Of a stretch of DNA of 64,000 bases, positions 1 to 7,545 are shown piece by piece; positions within the stretch are counted from its first letter, which is position 1; each line of letters starts with the position of its first letter. The notes beneath the pieces are model-generated. The model was not told the DNA's origin, did not search any database, and saw only the letters and a program-made list of their open reading frames with translations. The stretch comes from Kuafuiihalomonas sp050331295 (GTDB lineage Bacteria; Myxococcota; Kuafuiibacteriia; Kuafuiibacteriales; Kuafuiibacteriaceae), in contig JBHJGZ010000003.1 of assembly GCA_050331295.1 (NCBI GenBank), forward strand, positions 186,001 to 250,000. The letters run 5' to 3'. The position numbers were made by a program, and so were the translations under genes.

Positions 1-553
<553 letters not shown>

Positions 554-555
554 GA

Positions 556-1320
556 TCACCGTACTGTGGACGCTCGAAGGGCCCGAAGGACAGCGCCCAC
601 GTCCTCCGGGGTGTCCAAGGCAAGATGCTCGCGCTGCCCCTGTCGAGCCACCGCGTATATCCGCATGCCAGCCGCCAACGCTCTGAGCTGCTCGAGGCCT
701 TCGCGATCCTCGCTCGAATCCGTGGGTAGCCGTGCGAACCGATGCAACGCTGCTTCCCGAAATGCGTACAGCCCCACGTGAACACGCACGCTGCCCGATG
801 AGGGAAGGGCGCAGCGGGACAGGTCGCGGAAGAAGCCGACGATCCGACCATCGCTTCGACAGAAGGCCTTCACGATCTTGCGCTCCGTAAAGTCCTGGTC
901 GCAGGCTTCGCGAACAATGGTGACCAGCTCCGCATCATCTGGCGCGAACTCTGTCGCACTGGTTAGCGCACGGACATCTTCCGGATCCAAGAGAGGTTGA
1001 TCTCCTTGAATGTTGAGCACCCAGCGACACCGTCGGTTCACCCATCCCTGACGCTGAAGCCATTCATAGGCCCACGCGACCCGATCCGACCCAGTTCTCA
1101 ACATGGACGGGGTCATGACCGCCGTGAGGCCCGCCTCTTGGATGGCCCGCGCGACCCGAGCATCGTCGGTTGCCACGAAAACCTCCCCGCGGCCCATCGC
1201 GTCGACTGCTGCTCGGGCGCACCACACCACCATTGGCTCGCCCAGCAAGTCGACCAGCGCCTTGCCGGGAAATCGCGTCGAGCCCCATCTGGAAGGGATG
1301 ATGGCCAACGAGGGGTGCAC
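556..1320 (-). CDS. kdsB: 3-deoxy-manno-octulosonate cytidylyltransferase
   Basis: KdsB activates Kdo with CTP to give CMP-Kdo, the donor for the inner core of lipopolysaccharide; it acts in the cytoplasm. The 254-residue protein has the nucleotidyltransferase signature near the N-terminus (IPSRWGSTRFPGKAL), the GEPMVVW segment, the FVATDD motif, the metal-site motif NIQGDQPLL and the KIVKAF / HVGLYAFRE blocks of the family. Length is normal. The start is GTG at 1320. No Shine-Dalgarno site is visible there, but a promoter-like pair (TTGTCG, 17 bp, TAGGGT) ends 6 nt upstream, which suggests a leaderless transcript. pyrG follows after 2 bp. The gene implies an outer membrane with Kdo-containing lipopolysaccharide. 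Confidence 0.95.
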   Translation of the reverse strand: MHPSLAIIPSRWGSTRFPGKALVDLLGEPMVVWCARAAVDAMGRGEVFVATDDARVARAIQEAGLTAVMTPSMLRTGSDRVAWAYEWLQRQGWVNRRCRWVLNIQGDQPLLDPEDVRALTSATEFAPDDAELVTIVREACDQDFTERKIVKAFCRSDGRIVGFFRDLSRCALPSSGSVRVHVGLYAFREAALHRFARLPTDSSEDREGLEQLRALAAGMRIYAVARQGQREHLALDTPEDVGAVLRALRASTVR

Positions 1321-1326
1321 TTCGGG

Positions 1327-1355
1327 ACCCTAGTCGTGCGCCCGGACTTCGACAA
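1327..1355 (-). promoter_or_regulatory. Predicted kdsB-pyrG promoter, apparently leaderless
   Basis: Read on the minus strand: TTGTCG (1355-1350), a 17-bp spacer, then TAGGGT (1332-1327), with six bases before the GTG of kdsB at 1320. It lies in the 41-bp gap after the methyltransferase stop codon. No Shine-Dalgarno sequence precedes the start. Matches to sigma-70 hexamers are moderate. Support comes mostly from the same geometry recurring at other operon heads in the window. Confidence 0.35.
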
Positions 1356-1361
1356 GTCCGA

Positions 1362-2210
1362 TCAACGCGGCGTTGCCAAGACCACCCGGCGCGATTCGTT
1401 TCCCGCAAAAGGTCGCGTCCGAGCGACATCGCCAAACGATGCGAAGATTCGAAATCCGGCCTGGTGCAGCACGGCATCGAGTACCTCGGGCCGCAGAAAG
1501 CGCACCGTGACCTCGGACCGACACTCGAATGCCGTGGCCTGCTGGCGTCGGTACAGAAACTGAAGGGTCATCAACCCGGAGGCTTCATCCAGCCACCGCC
1601 GCTCGCATACCCACCACCGGTGGCCGTCGGGATCGATCAATTGCTGAGGGTCAGAGGGCCGAACGCACGTCCATTCCGCTCCACCGTGGAACACATCCAG
1701 GGCCAGGCGCCCGGCCGCATCATCCGAAGTACAATGCAGATGGGCCCGGAGACACCGAAGCGTTTCGAGGAGCTCCTGGTCCGAAAGGCAGTGCATCAAC
1801 CCGTTCAATCCCACCAGAATACCCCGAAATCGCTGGCCCAAGTCGAATCGCCTCATGTCTCCGTGCACGAAGCGCAAGCGTGACTGCAAGCGATGGGCTA
1901 GCCGTTTCGCCTCCGCGGCTTCCAGCATCGGCTGTGACAGGTCGAGCCCCACCACCTCCAGTCCGGCCTTCGCGATCGGCACCGAAAGCCGGCCCGTCCC
2001 ACATGCGACATCGAGAATGCTTCCTCCCAGCGCTTGGGCCCATTCGACCCACGGCCCCACGTCGCCCCCGATATGGACGTACTCAGCGTCATACCAAAAG
2101 CCGTTATCGTAGTGATTCCGCAGGGGAAGAGCCGAAATCTCCTCTTCGGTGGCCTCGAACGGCCAAGTTGCGCTGACACTGAGGTCGGTTTTTGAAACAC
2201 TGGGCAGCAT
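1362..2210 (-). CDS. Class I SAM-dependent methyltransferase
   Basis: A soluble protein of about 282 residues with a Rossmann-type methyltransferase core. Motif I is SILDVACGTGRLSVPIAKAG, the acidic end of strand beta-2 is VVGLDLSQPML, and VHGDMRRFDLGQRF is the adenine-side loop. The C-terminal part (EVTVRFLRPEVLDAVLHQAGFRI) is typical of small-molecule methyltransferases of the Methyltransf_25/11 kind. The substrate cannot be told from sequence. The ATG at 2210 overlaps the divergent S41 protease ATG at 2209 within one CATG, leaving no room for a separate promoter or ribosome site; a longer TTG start at 2279 is possible but would run into the protease coding region. It lies 41 bp upstream of kdsB on the same strand. 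Confidence 0.8.
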   Translation of the reverse strand: MLPSVSKTDLSVSATWPFEATEEEISALPLRNHYDNGFWYDAEYVHIGGDVGPWVEWAQALGGSILDVACGTGRLSVPIAKAGLEVVGLDLSQPMLEAAEAKRLAHRLQSRLRFVHGDMRRFDLGQRFRGILVGLNGLMHCLSDQELLETLRCLRAHLHCTSDDAAGRLALDVFHGGAEWTCVRPSDPQQLIDPDGHRWWVCERRWLDEASGLMTLQFLYRRQQATAFECRSEVTVRFLRPEVLDAVLHQAGFRIFASFGDVARTRPFAGNESRRVVLATPR

Positions 2211-4161
2211 GCGCTGGTTTCCCGGGCTCGTGGCACTGACCGCGTCCGCCTTGATGTCTCCGTCCCACGGTAGGTCCAAGACGTTGGATTGCCAGGAGCT
2301 TTCGAGCCTTTTTCGGTACTACACCCTCCACCACTACACTGCCAACGAGGTCTCTGCGGAGCTCCGAGACCGCACCGCGGTTCAGTTCGTGAAAGGCCTC
2401 GATCCATCGCGAAGTCTCTTGCTGGCTTCCGACGCCAAGAAGCTGGAGCAAGCGGTCCTTCGCGCTTTCGATGGGCAGGCAGACAGTCAGTGTGACCCCC
2501 TGACCGACGCTCTGAACCTCGTGGTCCGCCGGAGCGAGACCGACTTGAAGCTCGCTGAAACCATCCTCGCTTCGGACTATGTCCTGGATGAATCGGTCGA
2601 GTTGATCATCGACCCGGAACGACGGGGCTGGCCAAAAACGGCCGAGGATCGTCGAAATCTCGTAGAACGACAGATTCACTTCCAGATGAGTTCCTACCTG
2701 GTGGGCGGGCTCGAATTGGAGAAGGCAAAGAAGCAGCTGGTGCACCGATACGAGCTCAATCTCAAGCGAGCCCGGGAGCAGCGCGACCGGGTGAAGGGGC
2801 CCGAAATGTTCGCGTCGGCATTCGCTCTGGCGCTCGATCCACACTCCTCTTACCTCTCGAAAGACGACCTCGACGATTTCCAAATCCAGATGCGGCTCTC
2901 GCTCGAAGGGATCGGTGCCGCCTTGCGCAGCGAGAATGGATTTACGTACATCGAATCGCTCATACCGGGTGGCGCGGCGGATAAGACCGAAGCGCTTCAA
3001 CCCAAGGACAAGATCATTGCCGTCGCTCAAGAAGGCGGCGAGCCGGTGTCCACCATCGACATGAGCATCCGCGACGTCGTGAAGATGATTCGCGGGAAGA
3101 AGGGGACCAAGGTCACGCTGACGGTCCTACGAGAAGGCAAGACGACACGGACCTTCGACGTCACCATCGTTCGCGACAAGATCGATGTCGCGGAGCAAGC
3201 TGCAAAGCTGGACTACGAGACGCGCGTCGTCGGAGAAAAGACGTACAAAGTGGCGGTGCTCGAACTCCCGAGCTTCTACGGCGGAGAAGACGCGCGGTCG
3301 TCTTACCTCGACACGCGGAACCTCATCGAAGAGGCGGTGGAGAAAGGCGTGGACGGCTTGGTGTTGGATCTCTCAAGGAACGGTGGGGGTCTGCTAAGAG
3401 ATGCGGTTCGCATCAGTGGTCTCTTCATTCGCCGCGGCGGAATCGTGGCGACGAAAGACACGCGGCAGTTCGAAATCCTCGAGGACACCGACCCCCGTAT
3501 CCAATTCAATGGTCCATTGGTCGTCATGACGAGTCCGGTCAGTGCTTCGGGCGCGGAGATTCTCGCCGGAGCCCTGCAAGACTATGCTCGAGCCGTGATC
3601 GTGGGCGGACCTCATACCTTCGGCAAAGGAACCGTGCAGGCGGTTCTGCCTTTGCCTGCAGAACTCGGCGCCGCGAAGGTGACCACCGGGATGTTCTTTC
3701 TTCCCAGCGGCGCGTCCACTCAGCTCGAAGGAGTGCAGGCTGACGTTTTGGTCCCGTCCCTGATGAACGGTTTCGATGTGGGAGAGCGTGATCTGGATTA
3801 TGCCCTCGAACCTCAACGAGTAGAAAGCTTCAAATCGAACGACGCGAACACGACGGGACGCTCGCGGTGGACACCGTATGATCCAGAGGTATCCGAGAAA
3901 CTGCAGCTCCTCTCCAACGCGCGAATCAAGAGTTCGGAAGCGTTCCAGGAAGTCGCCGAGCAGGTCGACGAAGCCAACGACGAGACTGAAACCATCAAGC
4001 TGGCCACCCTGAGAGACCGGCAGAGCGATGGCGCTGCCGAAGATGAGGAAAGCACCCGGGACCGGCTCGACCGTTTGCACGAAGCGTTCAGCGATGAAGC
4101 GGTCGACATCTTGGTAGACCTCTTGGGTCTTCAGCCCTCGCTTCGAACCGTACAGCGCTAA
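2209..4161 (+). CDS. S41 C-terminal processing (tail-specific) protease, Prc/Tsp type
   Basis: A periplasmic serine protease of 650 residues related to Prc/Tsp, which degrades or trims proteins from the C-terminus. It opens with a short signal peptide (MRWFPGLVALTASALMSPSHG). An N-terminal helical region follows (FRYYTLHHYTANEVSAEL; VKGLDPSRSLLLASDAKKL), as in Prc, then a PDZ domain at about residues 220-310 (EGIGAALRSENGFTYIESLIPGG). The S41 core has the strand VDGLVLDLSRNGGG. The catalytic serine is Ser447 in SASGAE and the catalytic lysine Lys473 in HTFGKGTVQ. The C-terminal tail resembles the Prc-specific extension. The start is chosen because it gives the signal peptide. It is convergent with the solute-binding protein gene and divergent from the methyltransferase, with overlapping start codons. 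Confidence 0.93.
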   Translation: MRWFPGLVALTASALMSPSHGRSKTLDCQELSSLFRYYTLHHYTANEVSAELRDRTAVQFVKGLDPSRSLLLASDAKKLEQAVLRAFDGQADSQCDPLTDALNLVVRRSETDLKLAETILASDYVLDESVELIIDPERRGWPKTAEDRRNLVERQIHFQMSSYLVGGLELEKAKKQLVHRYELNLKRAREQRDRVKGPEMFASAFALALDPHSSYLSKDDLDDFQIQMRLSLEGIGAALRSENGFTYIESLIPGGAADKTEALQPKDKIIAVAQEGGEPVSTIDMSIRDVVKMIRGKKGTKVTLTVLREGKTTRTFDVTIVRDKIDVAEQAAKLDYETRVVGEKTYKVAVLELPSFYGGEDARSSYLDTRNLIEEAVEKGVDGLVLDLSRNGGGLLRDAVRISGLFIRRGGIVATKDTRQFEILEDTDPRIQFNGPLVVMTSPVSASGAEILAGALQDYARAVIVGGPHTFGKGTVQAVLPLPAELGAAKVTTGMFFLPSGASTQLEGVQADVLVPSLMNGFDVGERDLDYALEPQRVESFKSNDANTTGRSRWTPYDPEVSEKLQLLSNARIKSSEAFQEVAEQVDEANDETETIKLATLRDRQSDGAAEDEESTRDRLDRLHEAFSDEAVDILVDLLGLQPSLRTVQR

Positions 4162-4227
4162 CGCCATTGTTAGCCGTAGGGCGACAACCCAACTGGCGCT
4201 CGCCATGGTTCGAAGGCGTTCGACCTC

Positions 4228-5229
4228 CTAGAAATCGAAGAGGAGGATTCCTTCTTGCTTGCCCTCCAGCTGTCGACGCTTTGGAGCCGTTTTGTACTTG
4301 GCCGGCACCGCATCCCAGCTTTCGTAAACCTTACCCTCGATGACGTACCGCCGCTCCAGGCCCTTCTTCTGCTCGTCCGCATCGCTTCCGCCTTCTTCGT
4401 CCTGCGTCGGTTCGAGGATGGCATAACCATCCTCCGGCTCTTTCGTGCCGGCCGCGGTACCATCTACGACGAGCTCGGCTCGACCGTCTCCGTCGATGTC
4501 GACCCGGATCCACTCCAAATCGAGGATTCGATTGTAGCTTCCATCCGCCTCCATCCGGAGAATCTCTCGGTTGAAGGCCTTCACCAGCCGTTCCGCCTCG
4601 GGAAATTCTCTGCGTATCGCAAAGTGCAGGTTCCGCATCACGAGAGGTACCTTTCCGGCCGTCAAGAGACGGCGGGCTTCGTCGCCGTAGCGCTGAAACA
4701 GGTGGGCCACCAAAACCTCGTCCGCCAAGATGTAATCGACCTCCCCCATGAGCAGACTTCGAAGATTGTCCTCGTCGTTTCGGCCCTCGATGAGGTTCAC
4801 ATCTGCGGTCTGCTTCAGCGCCGTGCCGTACGCGTAGTCGGCGACGATGGCGACCCGCTTGCCGGCCAGGTCCTCCAATCGTCGCGCCGTGACATCGGTC
4901 CCGTTGCGACCCACCACCACCAGCCGGTTCTGCAAATACGGGTCGGAATAAAGAAGGTATCGCTCTCGCTCCGGGCTCTTCCAAAGCGCCACGGACCCAT
5001 CGGCACTTCCGGTTCGAAGGGCCGGAAGAAGGGTTCCAATGGGTTTCGCGACCGAGACGGGTCGATATCCGGCGCGTCGGAGCGCGGTGTGGACGAGATC
5101 CACCGAGAGGCCGGACTCGGCCCCGTCCTCGACGTAAGGTGGCCAGGGACTCTCGGCAAGCCGAAGCTCTCGCGATGCCGGCGTGCCCGCCAAAAGGAAA
5201 ACGGAAAGCAGCACGGCCACGAGCCGCAT
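4228..5229 (-). CDS. Periplasmic solute-binding protein (SBP_bac_3-like) with a calcium-type loop
   Basis: A 333-residue exported protein. The start at 5229 gives a clean signal peptide (MRLVAVLLSVFLLAGTPASR); a longer frame to 5289 exists but begins with non-signal sequence. Residues of about 20-240 look like a family 3 extracellular solute-binding protein: ESPWPPYVEDG.. near the start, GLSVDLVHTALRRAGY, the SPERERYLLYSDPYLQ segment, DLAGKRVAIVADYAYGTAL, and EVDYILADE. Such proteins bind polar amino acids or act as sensor domains. The C-terminal part is unusual: it carries VDIDGDGRAELVVDG, a DxDxDG calcium-type loop of the FG-GAP/dockerin kind, then an acidic stretch and a small C-terminal segment. 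No ABC permease lies nearby, so it may sense or sequester rather than transport. It follows argG by 66 bp. Confidence 0.75.
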   Translation of the reverse strand: MRLVAVLLSVFLLAGTPASRELRLAESPWPPYVEDGAESGLSVDLVHTALRRAGYRPVSVAKPIGTLLPALRTGSADGSVALWKSPERERYLLYSDPYLQNRLVVVGRNGTDVTARRLEDLAGKRVAIVADYAYGTALKQTADVNLIEGRNDEDNLRSLLMGEVDYILADEVLVAHLFQRYGDEARRLLTAGKVPLVMRNLHFAIRREFPEAERLVKAFNREILRMEADGSYNRILDLEWIRVDIDGDGRAELVVDGTAAGTKEPEDGYAILEPTQDEEGGSDADEQKKGLERRYVIEGKVYESWDAVPAKYKTAPKRRQLEGKQEGILLFDF

Positions 5230-5295
5230 ATTCAATGGGCCCTTCGACTCCACGAAGATGCCGTAGCAAAGCAGCGCCGCCAGTTGCAACGCCGC

Positions 5296-6498
5296 TCAGC
5301 CTTTGCGCATCGCCTGGACCCGAAGCCGGAGAGCGTTCAGGCGAATGAAGCCCTCCGCATCAGCTTGATTGTAGACATCTTCGGCTTCGAATGAGGCGAG
5401 CTCGGCATCGTACAGCGACTGGTCCGATCTGCGCCCGAGAAGCGTCGCGCAGCCCTTATATAGCTTGAGGCGAACGTGCCCACTCACCCCTTTCTGGGCT
5501 TCGTCCATGAAGACTTGAAGCGCGCGGCGCTCGGGCGCGAACCAAAAACCGTTGTACACGAGCTCCGCGTACTTGGGAACCAAGCTGTCCCGCAGACGAA
5601 GGACTTCCCGATCCAAGCACACCTGCTCCAAACCTCGATGCGCCACGTGCAAGAGCGTTCCCCCAGGGGTCTCGTACACGCCGCGGCTCTTCATACCCAC
5701 GAATCGGTTTTCGACGATGTCTATCCTTCCGATGCCGTGGCGCCCGGCCATGTCGTTGAGCCGAGTCATCAGTTCGACCGGCTCGAGAGGATGTCCATCG
5801 AGTGCCTTCGGCTGACCTTCTCGGAACTCCAGTTCGACGAATTCTGGGGTATCCGGCGCTTTTTCCGGAGACTGGGTCAGCACGAACATGCCTTCGTCGG
5901 GTGCGAGCCAGGGGTCCTCCAGGACGCCACCCTCGAAGGAGCAGTGGAACAGGTTGCGGTCGATGCTGTACGGTTTTTCTTCGGTGACCCGGATCGGAAT
6001 CTGGTGCGCCTCGCAATAGGCGATGAGGTCCCGTCGTCCCTTCATCGCCCAAGTCCGCCACGGAGCAATGACCTTGACCTCCGGCATCAAAGCATAGGCC
6101 GATAGCTCGAAGCGGACCTGGTCGTTTCCCTTTCCAGTCGCTCCGTGGCAGATCGCATCTGCTCCCTCCGCGCGTGCGTGATGCACGAGTCGTTCGGCGA
6201 TGAGCGGCCGCGCCAGGGAGGTGCCGAGCAGATAACCTGACTCATACACAGCGGCCGCCCTCAGAGCTGGAAAGACGTAGTCTTCCACGAAGGGTCCCTT
6301 GAGATCGTCGATGATGAGCTTCGACGCTCCAGTCGCGAGTGCTTTCTCCTCCAGGCCGCCCAATTCGTCGCCTTGTCCGACATCCGCCGTGAAAGCGACC
6401 ACCTCGCAGTTCGTTTGCTGCTTCAGCCAGTGGATGATCACCGACGTGTCGAGGCCACCGGAGTAAGCCACGATGATCTTGTTCGCATCGATGCCCAT
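5296..6498 (-). CDS. argG: Argininosuccinate synthase
   Basis: ArgG joins citrulline and aspartate using ATP, the penultimate step of arginine synthesis. The 400-residue protein begins MGIDANKIIVAYSGGLDTSV, which holds the PP-loop (SGGLDTS). Other recognised segments are FTADVGQGDEL, HGATGKGNDQVRFEL, APWRTW, EEKPYSIDRNLFHCSFEGGVLEDP and GIGRIDIVENRFVGMKSRGVYETPGG. Length is standard. The ATG at 6498 has no Shine-Dalgarno site; a promoter-like pair (GAGACA, 17 bp, TAACTC) ends 6 nt upstream. Other arginine genes are not in the window. It is divergent from the M23 peptidase gene, and the solute-binding protein gene follows on the same strand. Confidence 0.97.
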   Translation of the reverse strand: MGIDANKIIVAYSGGLDTSVIIHWLKQQTNCEVVAFTADVGQGDELGGLEEKALATGASKLIIDDLKGPFVEDYVFPALRAAAVYESGYLLGTSLARPLIAERLVHHARAEGADAICHGATGKGNDQVRFELSAYALMPEVKVIAPWRTWAMKGRRDLIAYCEAHQIPIRVTEEKPYSIDRNLFHCSFEGGVLEDPWLAPDEGMFVLTQSPEKAPDTPEFVELEFREGQPKALDGHPLEPVELMTRLNDMAGRHGIGRIDIVENRFVGMKSRGVYETPGGTLLHVAHRGLEQVCLDREVLRLRDSLVPKYAELVYNGFWFAPERRALQVFMDEAQKGVSGHVRLKLYKGCATLLGRRSDQSLYDAELASFEAEDVYNQADAEGFIRLNALRLRVQAMRKG

Positions 6499-6504
6499 GG
6501 TCCA

Positions 6505-6533
6505 GAGTTAGCGCATCGAAGGACCGCTGTCTC
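6505..6533 (-). promoter_or_regulatory. Predicted argG promoter, apparently leaderless
   Basis: On the minus strand: GAGACA (6533-6528), a 17-bp spacer, TAACTC (6510-6505), then six bases to the argG ATG at 6498. No ribosome-binding site is visible between. I see no arginine-type operator. The call rests on spacing and on recurrence of the pattern elsewhere in the window. Confidence 0.35.
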
Positions 6534-6621
6534 GGTCCGTCTCTGGGAGTCGGGTGCATCCGCGGTCCGAAGGCCGATTACGGCTTGTATCCGTCGATGG
6601 GTCGAGGCAGGGTCGGGGGCT

Positions 6622-7545
6622 GTGCGGGCGCAATCCGTTTTGCTGCTCGGTCTTTGGGTCGGGACTCTGCAGCCGTCTCATGCGAACCCGGTGCCCATGG
6701 GCCCGGTGTTCGGGCCCGAACTGCCCCCGGAGGGCCCATTCGCCGTATCGGCGAGGATCCGGGGGTCACTCGCGGCGAGTCTGAGCGGCGAGGTTGGCCC
6801 AGACCTGGGACCCGCGTTGACCCAAGTGACGAAACGGATTCTGATGTGGTGGCTCGATCTTCGGCGCGACCTGCACCCCGGCGACGAGGTTCGACTCGTC
6901 TATCGGGTACCCTTCGAGAAGGAGCCGGTGATAGAGGCCTTGTGGCTTCGTGCCCAGGCACTCACCGGCCCACGGTCGGTCACTCGCTTTCAGCCCGGCA
7001 CTGCTGACTTCCCTCGCTACTACACGACAGACGGCGAAGTCCTGGAGCCTGTCCTCATCGACGGTCCGATAGAAAGTTACGAGCAGGTGACATCTTTGCT
7101 GGGAGATGGACGAGGCCACAAAGGCGTGGACTTCAAAGCACCCTTGGGCACACCCATTAAAGCTCCGTTCGACGGCAAGGTGGTCCGACGCAACTGGTCC
7201 ACCCGACGCAACGGCCTTTGTCTGGAAATCGAATCGGCTGACGGAAAGATGCACGCTTTGTTCCTTCATCTGGCCACGACGGACGTTCGCCTCCATCAGT
7301 CCGTCGTGCGTGGCCAGCGCATCGGGACAACGGGAAACACTGGGCACAGCACGGCTCCACACCTGCACTACCAACTGGAAGACGCACGGGGTCGGGTCCT
7401 CGACCCGTACATAGTCCATCGCAAGCGTAGAGAACGCTTGATCGAATCGGAGCAGGCAGCCCTGCGGAAGCGCTGGAGGCAGGTCGAGGCCATCTTGGCT
7501 GCCAAGCTGGCGGAGTCCAGACGGTACGGCGAGGAGGACGGCTGA
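6622..7545 (+). CDS. M23 family metallopeptidase (peptidoglycan hydrolase, LytM type)
   Basis: An exported protein of about 307 residues with a C-terminal LytM/M23 domain, expected to cleave peptidoglycan cross-bridges or regulate amidases. The zinc ligands are visible: HKGVDF (HxxxD) and APHLHYQLED (HxH), with KAPFDGKVV between as in the family. The N-terminal half (HPGDEVRLVYRVP... and IEALWLRAQ) resembles the OapA-like region preceding many M23 domains. The start is uncertain. GTG at 6622 is chosen because it follows a purine-rich site (GAGGCAGGG) and gives a signal-like leader (VLLLGLWVGTLQPSHA); the open frame continues upstream, antisense to argG. The stop overlaps the helicase ATG (TGATG), so the two are translationally coupled. 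Confidence 0.88.
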   Translation: MRAQSVLLLGLWVGTLQPSHANPVPMGPVFGPELPPEGPFAVSARIRGSLAASLSGEVGPDLGPALTQVTKRILMWWLDLRRDLHPGDEVRLVYRVPFEKEPVIEALWLRAQALTGPRSVTRFQPGTADFPRYYTTDGEVLEPVLIDGPIESYEQVTSLLGDGRGHKGVDFKAPLGTPIKAPFDGKVVRRNWSTRRNGLCLEIESADGKMHALFLHLATTDVRLHQSVVRGQRIGTTGNTGHSTAPHLHYQLEDARGRVLDPYIVHRKRRERLIESEQAALRKRWRQVEAILAAKLAESRRYGEEDG

